DNA of 64,000 nucleotides from Streptomyces albidoflavus (lineage in GTDB: Bacteria; Actinomycetota; Actinomycetes; Streptomycetales; Streptomycetaceae): positions 62,001-126,000 of the forward strand of contig NZ_JOII01000004.1 of assembly GCF_000719955.1 (NCBI RefSeq). The letters run 5' to 3'. Positions 16,837 through 23,916 of this stretch are shown in pieces. Below the pieces are notes generated by a model. It was not told the origin of the DNA. It worked only from the letters and a program-made list of their open reading frames with translations, and made no database searches. The translations under genes were made by a program, and so were the position numbers. The first letter of the stretch is position 1, and every line of letters begins with the position of its first letter.

Positions 16837-17723
16837 CGGCCACCGTACCGCCCGGCGCCGGGCCGGTCCCGGCGGAGCTGTTCGCCGCGTTCTGCGACGA
16901 CGCCGCGGTGTTCCCGCCCGGCGAGCTGCCGTTGGACCGGGCCGTCCCCGCCCACCTCCGGCACGTCACCGCCGCCCACGCGCCGCTCGTCGGACCTCTC
17001 GTGGTGCCGCAGGCCCGGCTGCCCGAACTGGCCGGGCTGACGGCGGGCCTCGGGAGAGACTCCCTGGACCTCGCGGTCACGGTCCCCTCCCCCGAGGCGG
17101 CGGGGCAGGCACTGGCGTCGGTCACCGCGCTGCCCGCGGCCCGGCCGCGCTGCCTGGAGGTCGCCGTTCCCGAGGACGTGCCCACCGCGGAGATCGTGCC
17201 CCGGCTCTCCACGGCCCTGAAGGGCGCGGACGACCGCACCGGGGTGACCGTGTACGTGGAGGTGCCGCGCGACCGACGCCGGGCCGGACTCATCGCGGCG
17301 CTGGCCGACTCCCCCTTCCTGGCGAAGTTCCGCACCGGCGGGGTACGGGCCGAGCTGTACCCCGACGAGCGGGAGCTGGCGCGCGCCGTGCTCCTCGCGG
17401 TAGGAGCCCAGGTCCCGTTCAAGGCCACGGCGGGGCTGCATCACTCGGTGCGCAACACCGACCCGCGAACCGGCTTCGAGCAGCACGGACACCTCAACCT
17501 GCTGGCGGCCACCGGCGCCGCGCTCAACGGCGCCGGTGAAGAGGAGGTCGTCGCGGTCCTGGCCGAACGCGACGCGACCACGGTCGCCGGGCTCGTCCGC
17601 GCCCTCTCCCCGGAAGTCCGGACGGCCTTCCGCTCTTTCGGCACCTGTTCCCTCGCGGAGCCGGTCGGTGAGCTCGCGGCTCTCGGCCTGCTCGACCCGG
17701 ATCTGACCAAGGACCTCCTGTGA
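16833..17723 (+). CDS. Conserved protein of unknown function within the ring-cleavage operon
   Basis: I do not recognise a named family for this 296-residue protein. It has no signal peptide or membrane helix. Blocks that look conserved or catalytic are FCDDAAVFPPGELPL near the N-terminus, LAKFRTGGVRAELYP near residue 170, VPFKATAGLHHSVRN near residue 195 and GFEQHGHLNLL just after, giving a Lys, paired His and a further His. Alternating hydrophobic strand and helix segments suggest an alpha/beta barrel. Its GTG overlaps the dioxygenase stop, and its own stop overlaps the fumarylacetoacetase start, so it is translated with both. The operon lacks a recognisable maleylacetoacetate isomerase, and this is the only unexplained protein between the two flanking steps. 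Confidence 0.85.
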   Translation: MTATVPPGAGPVPAELFAAFCDDAAVFPPGELPLDRAVPAHLRHVTAAHAPLVGPLVVPQARLPELAGLTAGLGRDSLDLAVTVPSPEAAGQALASVTALPAARPRCLEVAVPEDVPTAEIVPRLSTALKGADDRTGVTVYVEVPRDRRRAGLIAALADSPFLAKFRTGGVRAELYPDERELARAVLLAVGAQVPFKATAGLHHSVRNTDPRTGFEQHGHLNLLAATGAALNGAGEEEVVAVLAERDATTVAGLVRALSPEVRTAFRSFGTCSLAEPVGELAALGLLDPDLTKDLL

Positions 17724-18925
17724 CCGCATCCCCCACCCTCCGCCTCGACGTGCCCCCGGACGACCTGTTCGGCCTCCACAACCTGCCGTACGGGGTCTAC
17801 TCGCTGCCCGGCCGCGCCCCGCGCGTCGGGACCCGCTACGGCGAGCACGTCGTCGACCTCGCGACGCTCCTCGGCGACGAGGTGTTCGCGGGCCCGTCGC
17901 TCAATCCCTTCATGGCCCAGGGCCACGACCGCTGGGTCCAGGTGCGGTCCGCGATCGCCGCCGCGCTGCGCGGGGAGGTCCCCCGCGAAGCAGTGCACTC
18001 CGCCGCCGAGGTGACCCTCCACCTGCCGTTCGACGTGGCCGACTACGTCGACTTCTACGCGTCGGAGCACCACGCCGCCAACCTCGGCCGGCTGTTCCGT
18101 CCGGACAACCCCGAGCCCCTCATGCCGAACTGGAAGCACCTCCCGGTCGGCTACCACGGCCGGGCCGCCTCCGTCGTGGTCTCCGGGACCGACATCGTCC
18201 GCCCCGCCGGACAGCGCAAGGGCCCCAGCGACCCGGCACCGGTCTTCGGACCCTCGGTGCGCCTCGACATCGAGGCCGAACTGGGCTTCGTGGTGGGCAC
18301 CGGCAACGCGCTCGGTGAGCCCGTCGCGGCCGGGCAGGCGGAGCGGCACCTCTTCGGCGTCGTCCTCTTCAACGACTGGTCCGCCCGCGACATCCAGGCG
18401 TGGGAGTACGTGCCGCTCGGCCCCAACCTGGGCAAGTCGTTCGCCTCGACCGTCTCCCCGTGGGTCGTGCCGCTGCTGGCCCTGACGGAGGCCAGGGTAC
18501 GCACCCCCGTCCAGGAACCGGAGGTCCTCCCCTACCTCGCGCTCGACGTGCCCTGGGGCCTGGACATCGACCTGGAGGTCGAGTGGAACGGCGAGGTCGT
18601 CTCCCGGCCGCCCTACTCGGCGATGTACTGGTCGCCCGCGCAGATGCTGGCCCATCTCACGGTCAACGGCGCACCCACCCGTACCGGCGACCTGTTCGCC
18701 TCGGGCACCGTCTCGGGGCCGGCCAAGGATCAGCGCGGTGCCTTCATCGAGCTGACCTGGGGCGGAGCGGAGCCGGTGACGGTCGCCGGGGAGCGGCGGA
18801 CCTTCCTGGAGGACGGGGACGAGGTGGTGCTGCGCGCCACCGCCCCCGGGCCGGGCGGCACCCGTATCGGTTTCGGTGAGGCGCGCGGGCGCGTCCTCCC
18901 CGCGCGCCACGGCGGGGAGGTCTGA
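17720..18925 (+). CDS. Fumarylacetoacetase
   Basis: This 401-residue enzyme splits fumarylacetoacetate-type products to fumarate and acetoacetate. It has the FAH N-terminal SH3-like domain ([26 protein letters not shown]) and the catalytic domain with [16 protein letters not shown] (active-site His), the metal ligands in [11 protein letters not shown] and [19 protein letters not shown], and [13 protein letters not shown]. Length and motifs fit the full-length FahA type, not the short FAH-domain hydrolases. Its GTG start overlaps the stop of the preceding unknown gene, and its stop overlaps the CoA-transferase alpha start by one base (TGATG). The next two genes activate the acetoacetate it releases. 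Confidence 0.95.
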   Translation: MTASPTLRLDVPPDDLFGLHNLPYGVYSLPGRAPRVGTRYGEHVVDLATLLGDEVFAGPSLNPFMAQGHDRWVQVRSAIAAALRGEVPREAVHSAAEVTLHLPFDVADYVDFYASEHHAANLGRLFRPDNPEPLMPNWKHLPVGYHGRAASVVVSGTDIVRPAGQRKGPSDPAPVFGPSVRLDIEAELGFVVGTGNALGEPVAAGQAERHLFGVVLFNDWSARDIQAWEYVPLGPNLGKSFASTVSPWVVPLLALTEARVRTPVQEPEVLPYLALDVPWGLDIDLEVEWNGEVVSRPPYSAMYWSPAQMLAHLTVNGAPTRTGDLFASGTVSGPAKDQRGAFIELTWGGAEPVTVAGERRTFLEDGDEVVLRATAPGPGGTRIGFGEARGRVLPARHGGEV

Positions 18926-19677
18926 TGGACAAGGTGGTCACCTCCGCCGACCGGGCGGTCGAGGACCTCGGCTCCGGAGCGACGCTGGCGGTGGGCGGCT
19001 TCGGCCTGTGCGGCATACCCGCCGTGCTGATCGACGCCGTGCTCCGCTCGGGCGCCGACCGGCTCCAGGTCGTCTCCAACAACGCCGGTGTCGACGACTG
19101 GGGGCTGGGTCTGCTGCTGAACGCGGGCCGCGTCCGCCGCATCGTCGCCTCCTACGTCGGCGAGAACAAGGAGTTCGCCCGGCAGTACCTCGCCGGGGAG
19201 CTGGAGGTCGAGCTGACGCCCCAGGGCACGCTGGCCGAGCGGCTGCGGGCCGGCGGCTCCGGCATACCCGCGTTCTTCACCGCCACCGGCGTCGGCACCC
19301 AGGTGGCCGAGGGCGGCCTGCCCTGGAAGTACGACGGCGCGGGCGGCGTCGAGATCGCCTCCCCTCCCAAGCAGACCCAGGAGTTCGAGGGCCGCGCCTA
19401 CGTGCTGGAGCACGCCGTCGTGGCGGACTTCGCCCTGGTCCGGGCGGCCAAGGGCGACCGGCACGGCAACCTCGTCTTCGACAAGGCCGCCCGGAACTTC
19501 AACCCCCTGGCCGCGATGGCGGGCCGGATCTGCGTCGCGGAGGTCGAGGAACTGGTCGAACCCGGCGCGCTCGATCCCGACCAGGTGCACCTGCCCGGCG
19601 TCTACGTGCACCGCGTCCTCGCGCTCTCGCCCGAGCAGGCCGCCGACAAGCGGATCGAGAAGAGGATGGTGCGATGA
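18925..19677 (+). CDS. 3-oxoacid CoA-transferase subunit A
   Basis: This 250-residue protein is the A subunit of a succinyl-CoA:3-ketoacid CoA-transferase. The CoA-binding loop [15 protein letters not shown] is near residue 20 and further conserved segments are [23 protein letters not shown] and [19 protein letters not shown]. It ends overlapping the B subunit start (ATGA at 19674-19677). In the operon it would move CoA from succinyl-CoA to the acetoacetate released by fumarylacetoacetase, feeding thiolase. A broader substrate range, such as 3-oxoadipate, cannot be excluded from sequence. Confidence 0.94.
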   Translation: MDKVVTSADRAVEDLGSGATLAVGGFGLCGIPAVLIDAVLRSGADRLQVVSNNAGVDDWGLGLLLNAGRVRRIVASYVGENKEFARQYLAGELEVELTPQGTLAERLRAGGSGIPAFFTATGVGTQVAEGGLPWKYDGAGGVEIASPPKQTQEFEGRAYVLEHAVVADFALVRAAKGDRHGNLVFDKAARNFNPLAAMAGRICVAEVEELVEPGALDPDQVHLPGVYVHRVLALSPEQAADKRIEKRMVR

Positions 19678-20306
19678 GCTGGAGCCGTGAGCAGATGGCG
19701 GCCCGCGCGGCGGCGGAGCTGTCCGACGGGGACTACGTCAACCTCGGCATCGGTCTGCCGACGCTGGTGCCCAACCACATCCCGGCCGGCGTGGAACTGG
19801 TGCTCCAGTCCGAGAACGGCATCCTCGGCACCGGCCCCTACCCGGCCGAGGGCCAGGTCGATCCGGACCTGATCAACGCGGGCAAGGAGACCGTCACCGT
19901 TCGCCCCGGTGCCTCGTTCTTCGACTCCGCGACCAGCTTCGGCATGATCCGGGGCGGCAAGATCGACGCCGCGATTCTGGGCGCCATGCAGGTGTCGGCG
20001 CGGGGCGACATCGCGAACTGGATGATCCCCGGGAAGATGGTCAAGGGGATGGGCGGCGCGATGGACCTGGTGCACGGCGCCAGGAGGGTGGTCGTCCTGA
20101 TGGAGCATGTGGCCAGGGACGGCAGCTTCAAGATCGTCGACGAGTGTTCCCTGCCCCTCACCGGCAAGGGCGTCGTCGACCGGATCATCACCGACCTGTG
20201 CGTCCTGGACGTCACCGCCGAGGGCCTGCGCCTGATCGAACTGGCACCGGACGTCTCCGTCGAGGACCTTCGGGCCCGGACGCAGGCGGAGATCCACTGC
20301 GGGTAG
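19674..20306 (+). CDS. 3-oxoacid CoA-transferase subunit B
   Basis: This 210-residue B subunit carries the catalytic Glu in the SENGILG motif (residue about 47), after [35 protein letters not shown] and [12 protein letters not shown] follow, all standard for the family. The ATG at 19674 overlaps the A-subunit stop. It is the last gene of the operon; a strong hairpin lies 25 bases beyond. A heterotetramer with subunit A is expected. Confidence 0.94.
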   Translation: MSWSREQMAARAAAELSDGDYVNLGIGLPTLVPNHIPAGVELVLQSENGILGTGPYPAEGQVDPDLINAGKETVTVRPGASFFDSATSFGMIRGGKIDAAILGAMQVSARGDIANWMIPGKMVKGMGGAMDLVHGARRVVVLMEHVARDGSFKIVDECSLPLTGKGVVDRIITDLCVLDVTAEGLRLIELAPDVSVEDLRARTQAEIHCG

Positions 20307-20330
20307 CGAACTCTCCGACCGGCATCAAAA

Positions 20331-20365
20331 GGTGCGGCCCCGTCATGAGCTGACGGGGCCGCACC
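20331..20365. terminator. Shared terminator between CoA-transferase operon and DUF551-like gene
   Basis: A perfect 15-base stem (GGTGCGGCCCCGTCA / TGACGGGGCCGCACC) with a five-base loop. AAAA lies on the left side, so on the minus strand the hairpin is followed by TTTT and acts as a classic terminator for the leftward gene. It can also stop the rightward operon. Confidence 0.85.
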
Positions 20366-20387
20366 CGTTGCCGTGCGGCGACACGGC

Positions 20388-20768
20388 TCAGGCGCCGGCG
20401 GGCTTCTGCCAGGCGCGGCGTAGCGCCGGCTCCACGTGCTGCCCGCCGAGGAAGTGGGTCTCGGTGCCGGGTAGCGTGGGGAGTTCCGCCCAGTGCGTCA
20501 CGCTGTCGTCGCTGTCCCGGTCGTAGGGGAGGCGGACGACCTCGTCGGAGTCGACGAAGCAGTGGTGGCGGGTGACGCCGTCCCGCGTCTCGTACCAGTC
20601 GGTGTAGTACATCGGTCTCACCAGCCAGAACTCCTCGCCCGACGCCCTGTCACCGTCGTCGCCCTCCGCCGGGTACCGCCCGGTGATCGCCGCCGCGACC
20701 GGCATCCCGATCTCGGGGAACCTCTCCCGTACGTCGACCCAGGTCACTGAGGTCTGCAGAGCCACCAT
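20388..20768 (-). CDS. DUF551-like small protein
   Basis: This protein of 126 residues has the DUF551 layout: an opening VTWVDVRERFPEIGMPV, a middle FWLVRPMYYTDWYETRDG and a closing VTHWAELPTLPGT. Such domains are common in phage-linked and Gram-negative proteins and have no assigned role. The ATG at 20768 is chosen because GAGGAGGA stands directly before it and the domain starts here. The frame stays open to an ATG at 20924 that lacks a ribosome site and lies inside the palindrome before the LacI gene; those upstream codons have weaker third-base GC bias. A hairpin with T-run ends the gene. Nothing links it to its neighbours' functions. Confidence 0.65.
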   Translation of the reverse strand: MVALQTSVTWVDVRERFPEIGMPVAAAITGRYPAEGDDGDRASGEEFWLVRPMYYTDWYETRDGVTRHHCFVDSDEVVRLPYDRDSDDSVTHWAELPTLPGTETHFLGGQHVEPALRRAWQKPAGA

Positions 20769-20911
20769 CTCCTCCTCGTCCCCGCTCGTCCCGAACGTCA
20801 CCCGGGAAGACCGCCCGCCGCCCACGAAGGTTGACGCCGCTTCGGCCATCGCGGCCGAAAAGAAGTCTTGCGCGATCCCTTGACCGGTGCCGAACACGGG
20901 TTCACAGTACT

Positions 20912-20942
20912 CGCTAATGCGCATTACTAATACGCATTAGCG
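20912..20942. promoter_or_regulatory. Near-perfect 31-base palindrome, likely LacI operator
   Basis: Arms CGCTAATGCGCATTA (20912-20926) and TAATACGCATTAGCG (20928-20942) flank one base and differ from perfect symmetry at one position. Inside is the 12-base palindrome TAATGCGCATTA with the central CG typical of LacI-family sites. It ends 15 bases before the LacI GTG start and is AT-rich, so it probably overlaps the promoter. Confidence 0.7.
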
Positions 20943-20957
20943 ATCCGGAGGAACACC

Positions 20958-22058
20958 GTGGAAGAAGCCAGGAAGCGGGCTCGCCGGGGGCGGACGCCCT
21001 CCCCCGCCGGTCGTACGTCACGGCCGCGCCAGGCCGAGGTGGCACGGCTGGCCGGGGTCTCGCAGGCGACCGTCTCGCTGGTGCTGGGGGCCCGCAAGCA
21101 GGGCGTGGCGATCTCCGAGGAGACGCGGCAGAAGGTGCTCGACGCGGTACGGGCCCTGGGCTACGTCCCGGACCCGGCGGCCAGCCGGCTGGCCGCCGCG
21201 CGGAACAACCTGCTCGGGGTCTTCAGCTTCACCTCGACCTTCCCGACCGACGTGCAGCACTCGTACTACCCGTTCCTGGTCGGCGTCGAGCAGGAGGCGG
21301 CGGCCCGCGGCTTCGACCTCGTGCTCTTCACCGGCTCCAGCACGGGCGGCGCCGGCGCGGCCGGGCCCCAGGCCCTCAACCGGGTGCGGCTGGCCGACGG
21401 TTGTCTCTTCCTGGGACGCCACGCCCCCGCCGACGAGCTGCTGCGGCTGGTCGCCGACGGCTTCCCCGTCGTCCACCTCGGGCGGCGGGACGAGCTGGAG
21501 GGGCTGGCCTGGGTCGGCGCGGACTACATCAGCGCCAGCCGGACGGTCGTGGCACGGCTCGCCGCGCTCGGGCACCGGAACATCGTGCTCGTACGCGAGG
21601 ACGACGACGCCCCGGCCTCCACCGACCGCGAGCACGGCTTCCTCAAGGGGCTGGAGGAGGCGGGGCTGTCCGGTGGGCCCGCCGCCGTCTTCCGTTCCGC
21701 CGATCCCCGGCGCGAGCTGACCGCCGAGCGGCTGCGGGGCTGGCTCGACGAGGGCGTGACCGCCTTCGTCGCGGAGGAGACCGACACCGGCGACGCCTGG
21801 CGCGCCCTGTGCGACGCCGCTCGCGACGCGGGCGTCGACTGCCCCCGCGACGCCTCCCTCGCCCTCCTCGGCAGCCCGCCGCCGGACCTGGCGGGCGATC
21901 CGGTCCCCACCGGCTTCGACGTGCCCCGGCCCCAGCTCGGTGCGGCCGCCGTCCGGCTGCTCGCCGCGCTGGTGGCCGGGGAGGAGGCCACCGAACCCCT
22001 GGTGGCCTGCGCCTTCCGTACCGGCGCGACGGCGGGCCCGGCCCCCGGACACCCCTGA
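20958..22058 (+). CDS. LacI-family regulator of the hydantoinase/permease cluster
   Basis: This 366-residue repressor has an N-terminal basic tail, then the LacI helix-turn-helix (RQAEVARLAGVSQATVSLVLG, about residues 26-46) and hinge helix YVPDPAASRLAAARNN. A periplasmic-binding-like effector domain follows (LLGVFSF through VPRPQLGAAAVRLLAALVAG). The GTG at 20958 follows GGAGG by seven bases. The palindrome just upstream is the likely autoregulatory site. It stands first in a same-strand run with a flavoenzyme, hydantoinase A-like protein, permease, secreted protein and esterase, so it probably senses the compound taken up by that set. Confidence 0.92.
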   Translation: MEEARKRARRGRTPSPAGRTSRPRQAEVARLAGVSQATVSLVLGARKQGVAISEETRQKVLDAVRALGYVPDPAASRLAAARNNLLGVFSFTSTFPTDVQHSYYPFLVGVEQEAAARGFDLVLFTGSSTGGAGAAGPQALNRVRLADGCLFLGRHAPADELLRLVADGFPVVHLGRRDELEGLAWVGADYISASRTVVARLAALGHRNIVLVREDDDAPASTDREHGFLKGLEEAGLSGGPAAVFRSADPRRELTAERLRGWLDEGVTAFVAEETDTGDAWRALCDAARDAGVDCPRDASLALLGSPPPDLAGDPVPTGFDVPRPQLGAAAVRLLAALVAGEEATEPLVACAFRTGATAGPAPGHP

Positions 22059-22132
22059 CCGGCCACTCCGCCCGGGTGAGGAGCGGGCGGCGCACCGACG
22101 CGACACCTACGCACAGCACTTCAAGGAGAACC

Positions 22133-23746
22133 GTGACATCCCAACCCGAGATCCTCGTCGTGGGAGCCGGACTCGGCGGCGTGGCCGCCGCCCTCGCCGC
22201 CTGCCGGGCGGGACGCACCGTCGTCCTCACCGAGGAGACGGACTGGATAGGCGGCCAGCTCACCTCGCAGGCGGTCCCGCCCGACGAGCACCCGTGGGTC
22301 GAGGAGTTCGGCACCACCGCCTCGTACCGCAGGATGCGCGAGGCCGTCCGGGACTACTACCGGCAGTGGTACCCGATGCGCTCCGAGGCCCTGGCCCTGC
22401 GCAACCTCAACCCGGGCGCGGGACGGGTCAGCAAGCTCTGCCACGAGCCGCGGGTGGCGCTCGCGGTCCTGGAGGCCATGATCGCGCCCTACCGTTCCGC
22501 CGGTCTGCTGACGCTGCTGACCGAGCACCGGCCGGTCGCCGCCGAGGCGGGCGACGACGACACCGTGCGGTCGGTGACGGTGGCGGACATCCGCTCCGGC
22601 GACCGGCGCACCTTCCGGCCTCGGTACGTCGTCGACGCCACCGAGACCGGCGAACTGCTGGAGCTGGCCGGGGTGGAGCACGTGACCGGCGCCGAGGCAC
22701 GGAGCGAGTTCGGCGAACCGCACGCCCCCGAGGAGGCCCAGCCCCTCAACCAGCAAGGCATCACGGTGTGTTTCGCGCTCTCGCACCACGAGGGCGAGGA
22801 CCACACCATCGAGCGCCCGGCCGACTACGACTTCTGGCGGTCCTACCGGCCGGAGTTCTGGCCCGGGCCGCTGCTCGGCTTCCTCGCCCCCGATCCGCGC
22901 AGCCTTCAGGCGGTGCCGCGCACCTTCGTCCCCAACCCGGAGCTGGACCCGCTGGACGTCGACGCCGACCAGTCCGCCGACGCCGGCGACAAGGAGCTGT
23001 TCGGGTTCCGGCGCATCCTCGCCCGCAAGCTGCACAGGCCCGGCGCCTTCGACTCCGACATCACGCTGGTCAACTGGCCGCTGAACGACTACTGGCTGAA
23101 GCCGCTGATCGGCGGCGGTGAACAGACCTCGGCCGAGGCACTGGCGGAGGCACGCCAGCTCTCGCTGTCGGTCCTGTACTGGCTCCAGACCGAGGCGCCC
23201 CGCGCCGACGGCGGCCGGGGCTTCCCGGGGCTGCGGCTGCGCCCGGACGTCACCGGCACCCCGGACGGCCTGGCCAAGGCGCCGTACGTGCGCGAGTCGC
23301 GCCGGATCAAGGCGGTCACCACCGTCACCGAGCACGACGTCTCGATCGACCTCGTCGGCCCGTACGGCGGCACCCGGTACCGGGACTCCGTGGGCGTCGG
23401 CAACTACCGCATCGACCTGCATCCCTCGACCGGCGGCGACAACTACGTCGACATCGGCTCGGTGCCCTTCGAGATCCCGCTCGGCGCGCTCGTCCCGCGC
23501 CGCGTCCGCAACCTGCTGCCGGCCGGGAAGAACATCGGGACGACCCACATCACCAACGGCTGCTACCGGCTCCACCCGGTGGAATGGAACATCGGCGAGG
23601 TCGCCGGTGCCCTGGCCGCCCACTGCGTCGCCGAGGACGTGGAACCGCGTCAGGTCCAGGCCGAGGACAAGCGGTTCGAGGTCTTCGCCGCCCTGCTGGA
23701 CCGCGACGGCGTGCAGCGCCACTGGCCGGACGTGCGCGGCTACTGA
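22133..23746 (+). CDS. FAD-dependent oxidoreductase (FAD_oxidored / PF12831 type)
   Basis: This 537-residue protein begins with ILVVGAGLGGVAAALAACRAGRTVVLTEETDWIGG in substance, the Rossmann motif and Gly-rich follow-up of the PF12831 group. It ends with LLPAGKNIGTTHITNGCYRLHPVEWNIGEVAGALAAHC, where a late FAD-contact block is expected. Conserved middle segments include DATETGELLELAGV and YRIDLHPSTGGDNY. Members are found in sugar or organic-acid catabolic clusters and are poorly characterised oxidases or dehydrogenases. The GTG at 22133 follows AAGGAG. No signal peptide is seen. A strong hairpin after it suggests partial termination before the hydantoinase-like gene. Confidence 0.88.
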   Translation: MTSQPEILVVGAGLGGVAAALAACRAGRTVVLTEETDWIGGQLTSQAVPPDEHPWVEEFGTTASYRRMREAVRDYYRQWYPMRSEALALRNLNPGAGRVSKLCHEPRVALAVLEAMIAPYRSAGLLTLLTEHRPVAAEAGDDDTVRSVTVADIRSGDRRTFRPRYVVDATETGELLELAGVEHVTGAEARSEFGEPHAPEEAQPLNQQGITVCFALSHHEGEDHTIERPADYDFWRSYRPEFWPGPLLGFLAPDPRSLQAVPRTFVPNPELDPLDVDADQSADAGDKELFGFRRILARKLHRPGAFDSDITLVNWPLNDYWLKPLIGGGEQTSAEALAEARQLSLSVLYWLQTEAPRADGGRGFPGLRLRPDVTGTPDGLAKAPYVRESRRIKAVTTVTEHDVSIDLVGPYGGTRYRDSVGVGNYRIDLHPSTGGDNYVDIGSVPFEIPLGALVPRRVRNLLPAGKNIGTTHITNGCYRLHPVEWNIGEVAGALAAHCVAEDVEPRQVQAEDKRFEVFAALLDRDGVQRHWPDVRGY

Positions 23747-23807
23747 ACCCGCCGCACCACGGCAACACCCCGCTTCACCGCACGGCCCACCGGGGCGGGC
23801 GCGGAGC

Positions 23808-23843
23808 GCCGGGCGGGCACAGCTCCACCTGTGCCCGCCCGGC
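23808..23843 (+). terminator. Hairpin between flavoenzyme and hydantoinase-like genes
   Basis: Perfect 15-base arms (GCCGGGCGGGCACAG / CTGTGCCCGCCCGGC) with a six-base loop, 61 bases after the flavoenzyme stop and 73 before the next start. It may end or attenuate transcription within the cluster. Confidence 0.65.
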
Positions 23844-23916
23844 CCGGGGCCGGGTCTCTCACGAGACCCGCACCCACCGCCCTCGCCCTGCCATCCGCAC
23901 AAGGAGGTGCCCAGCC

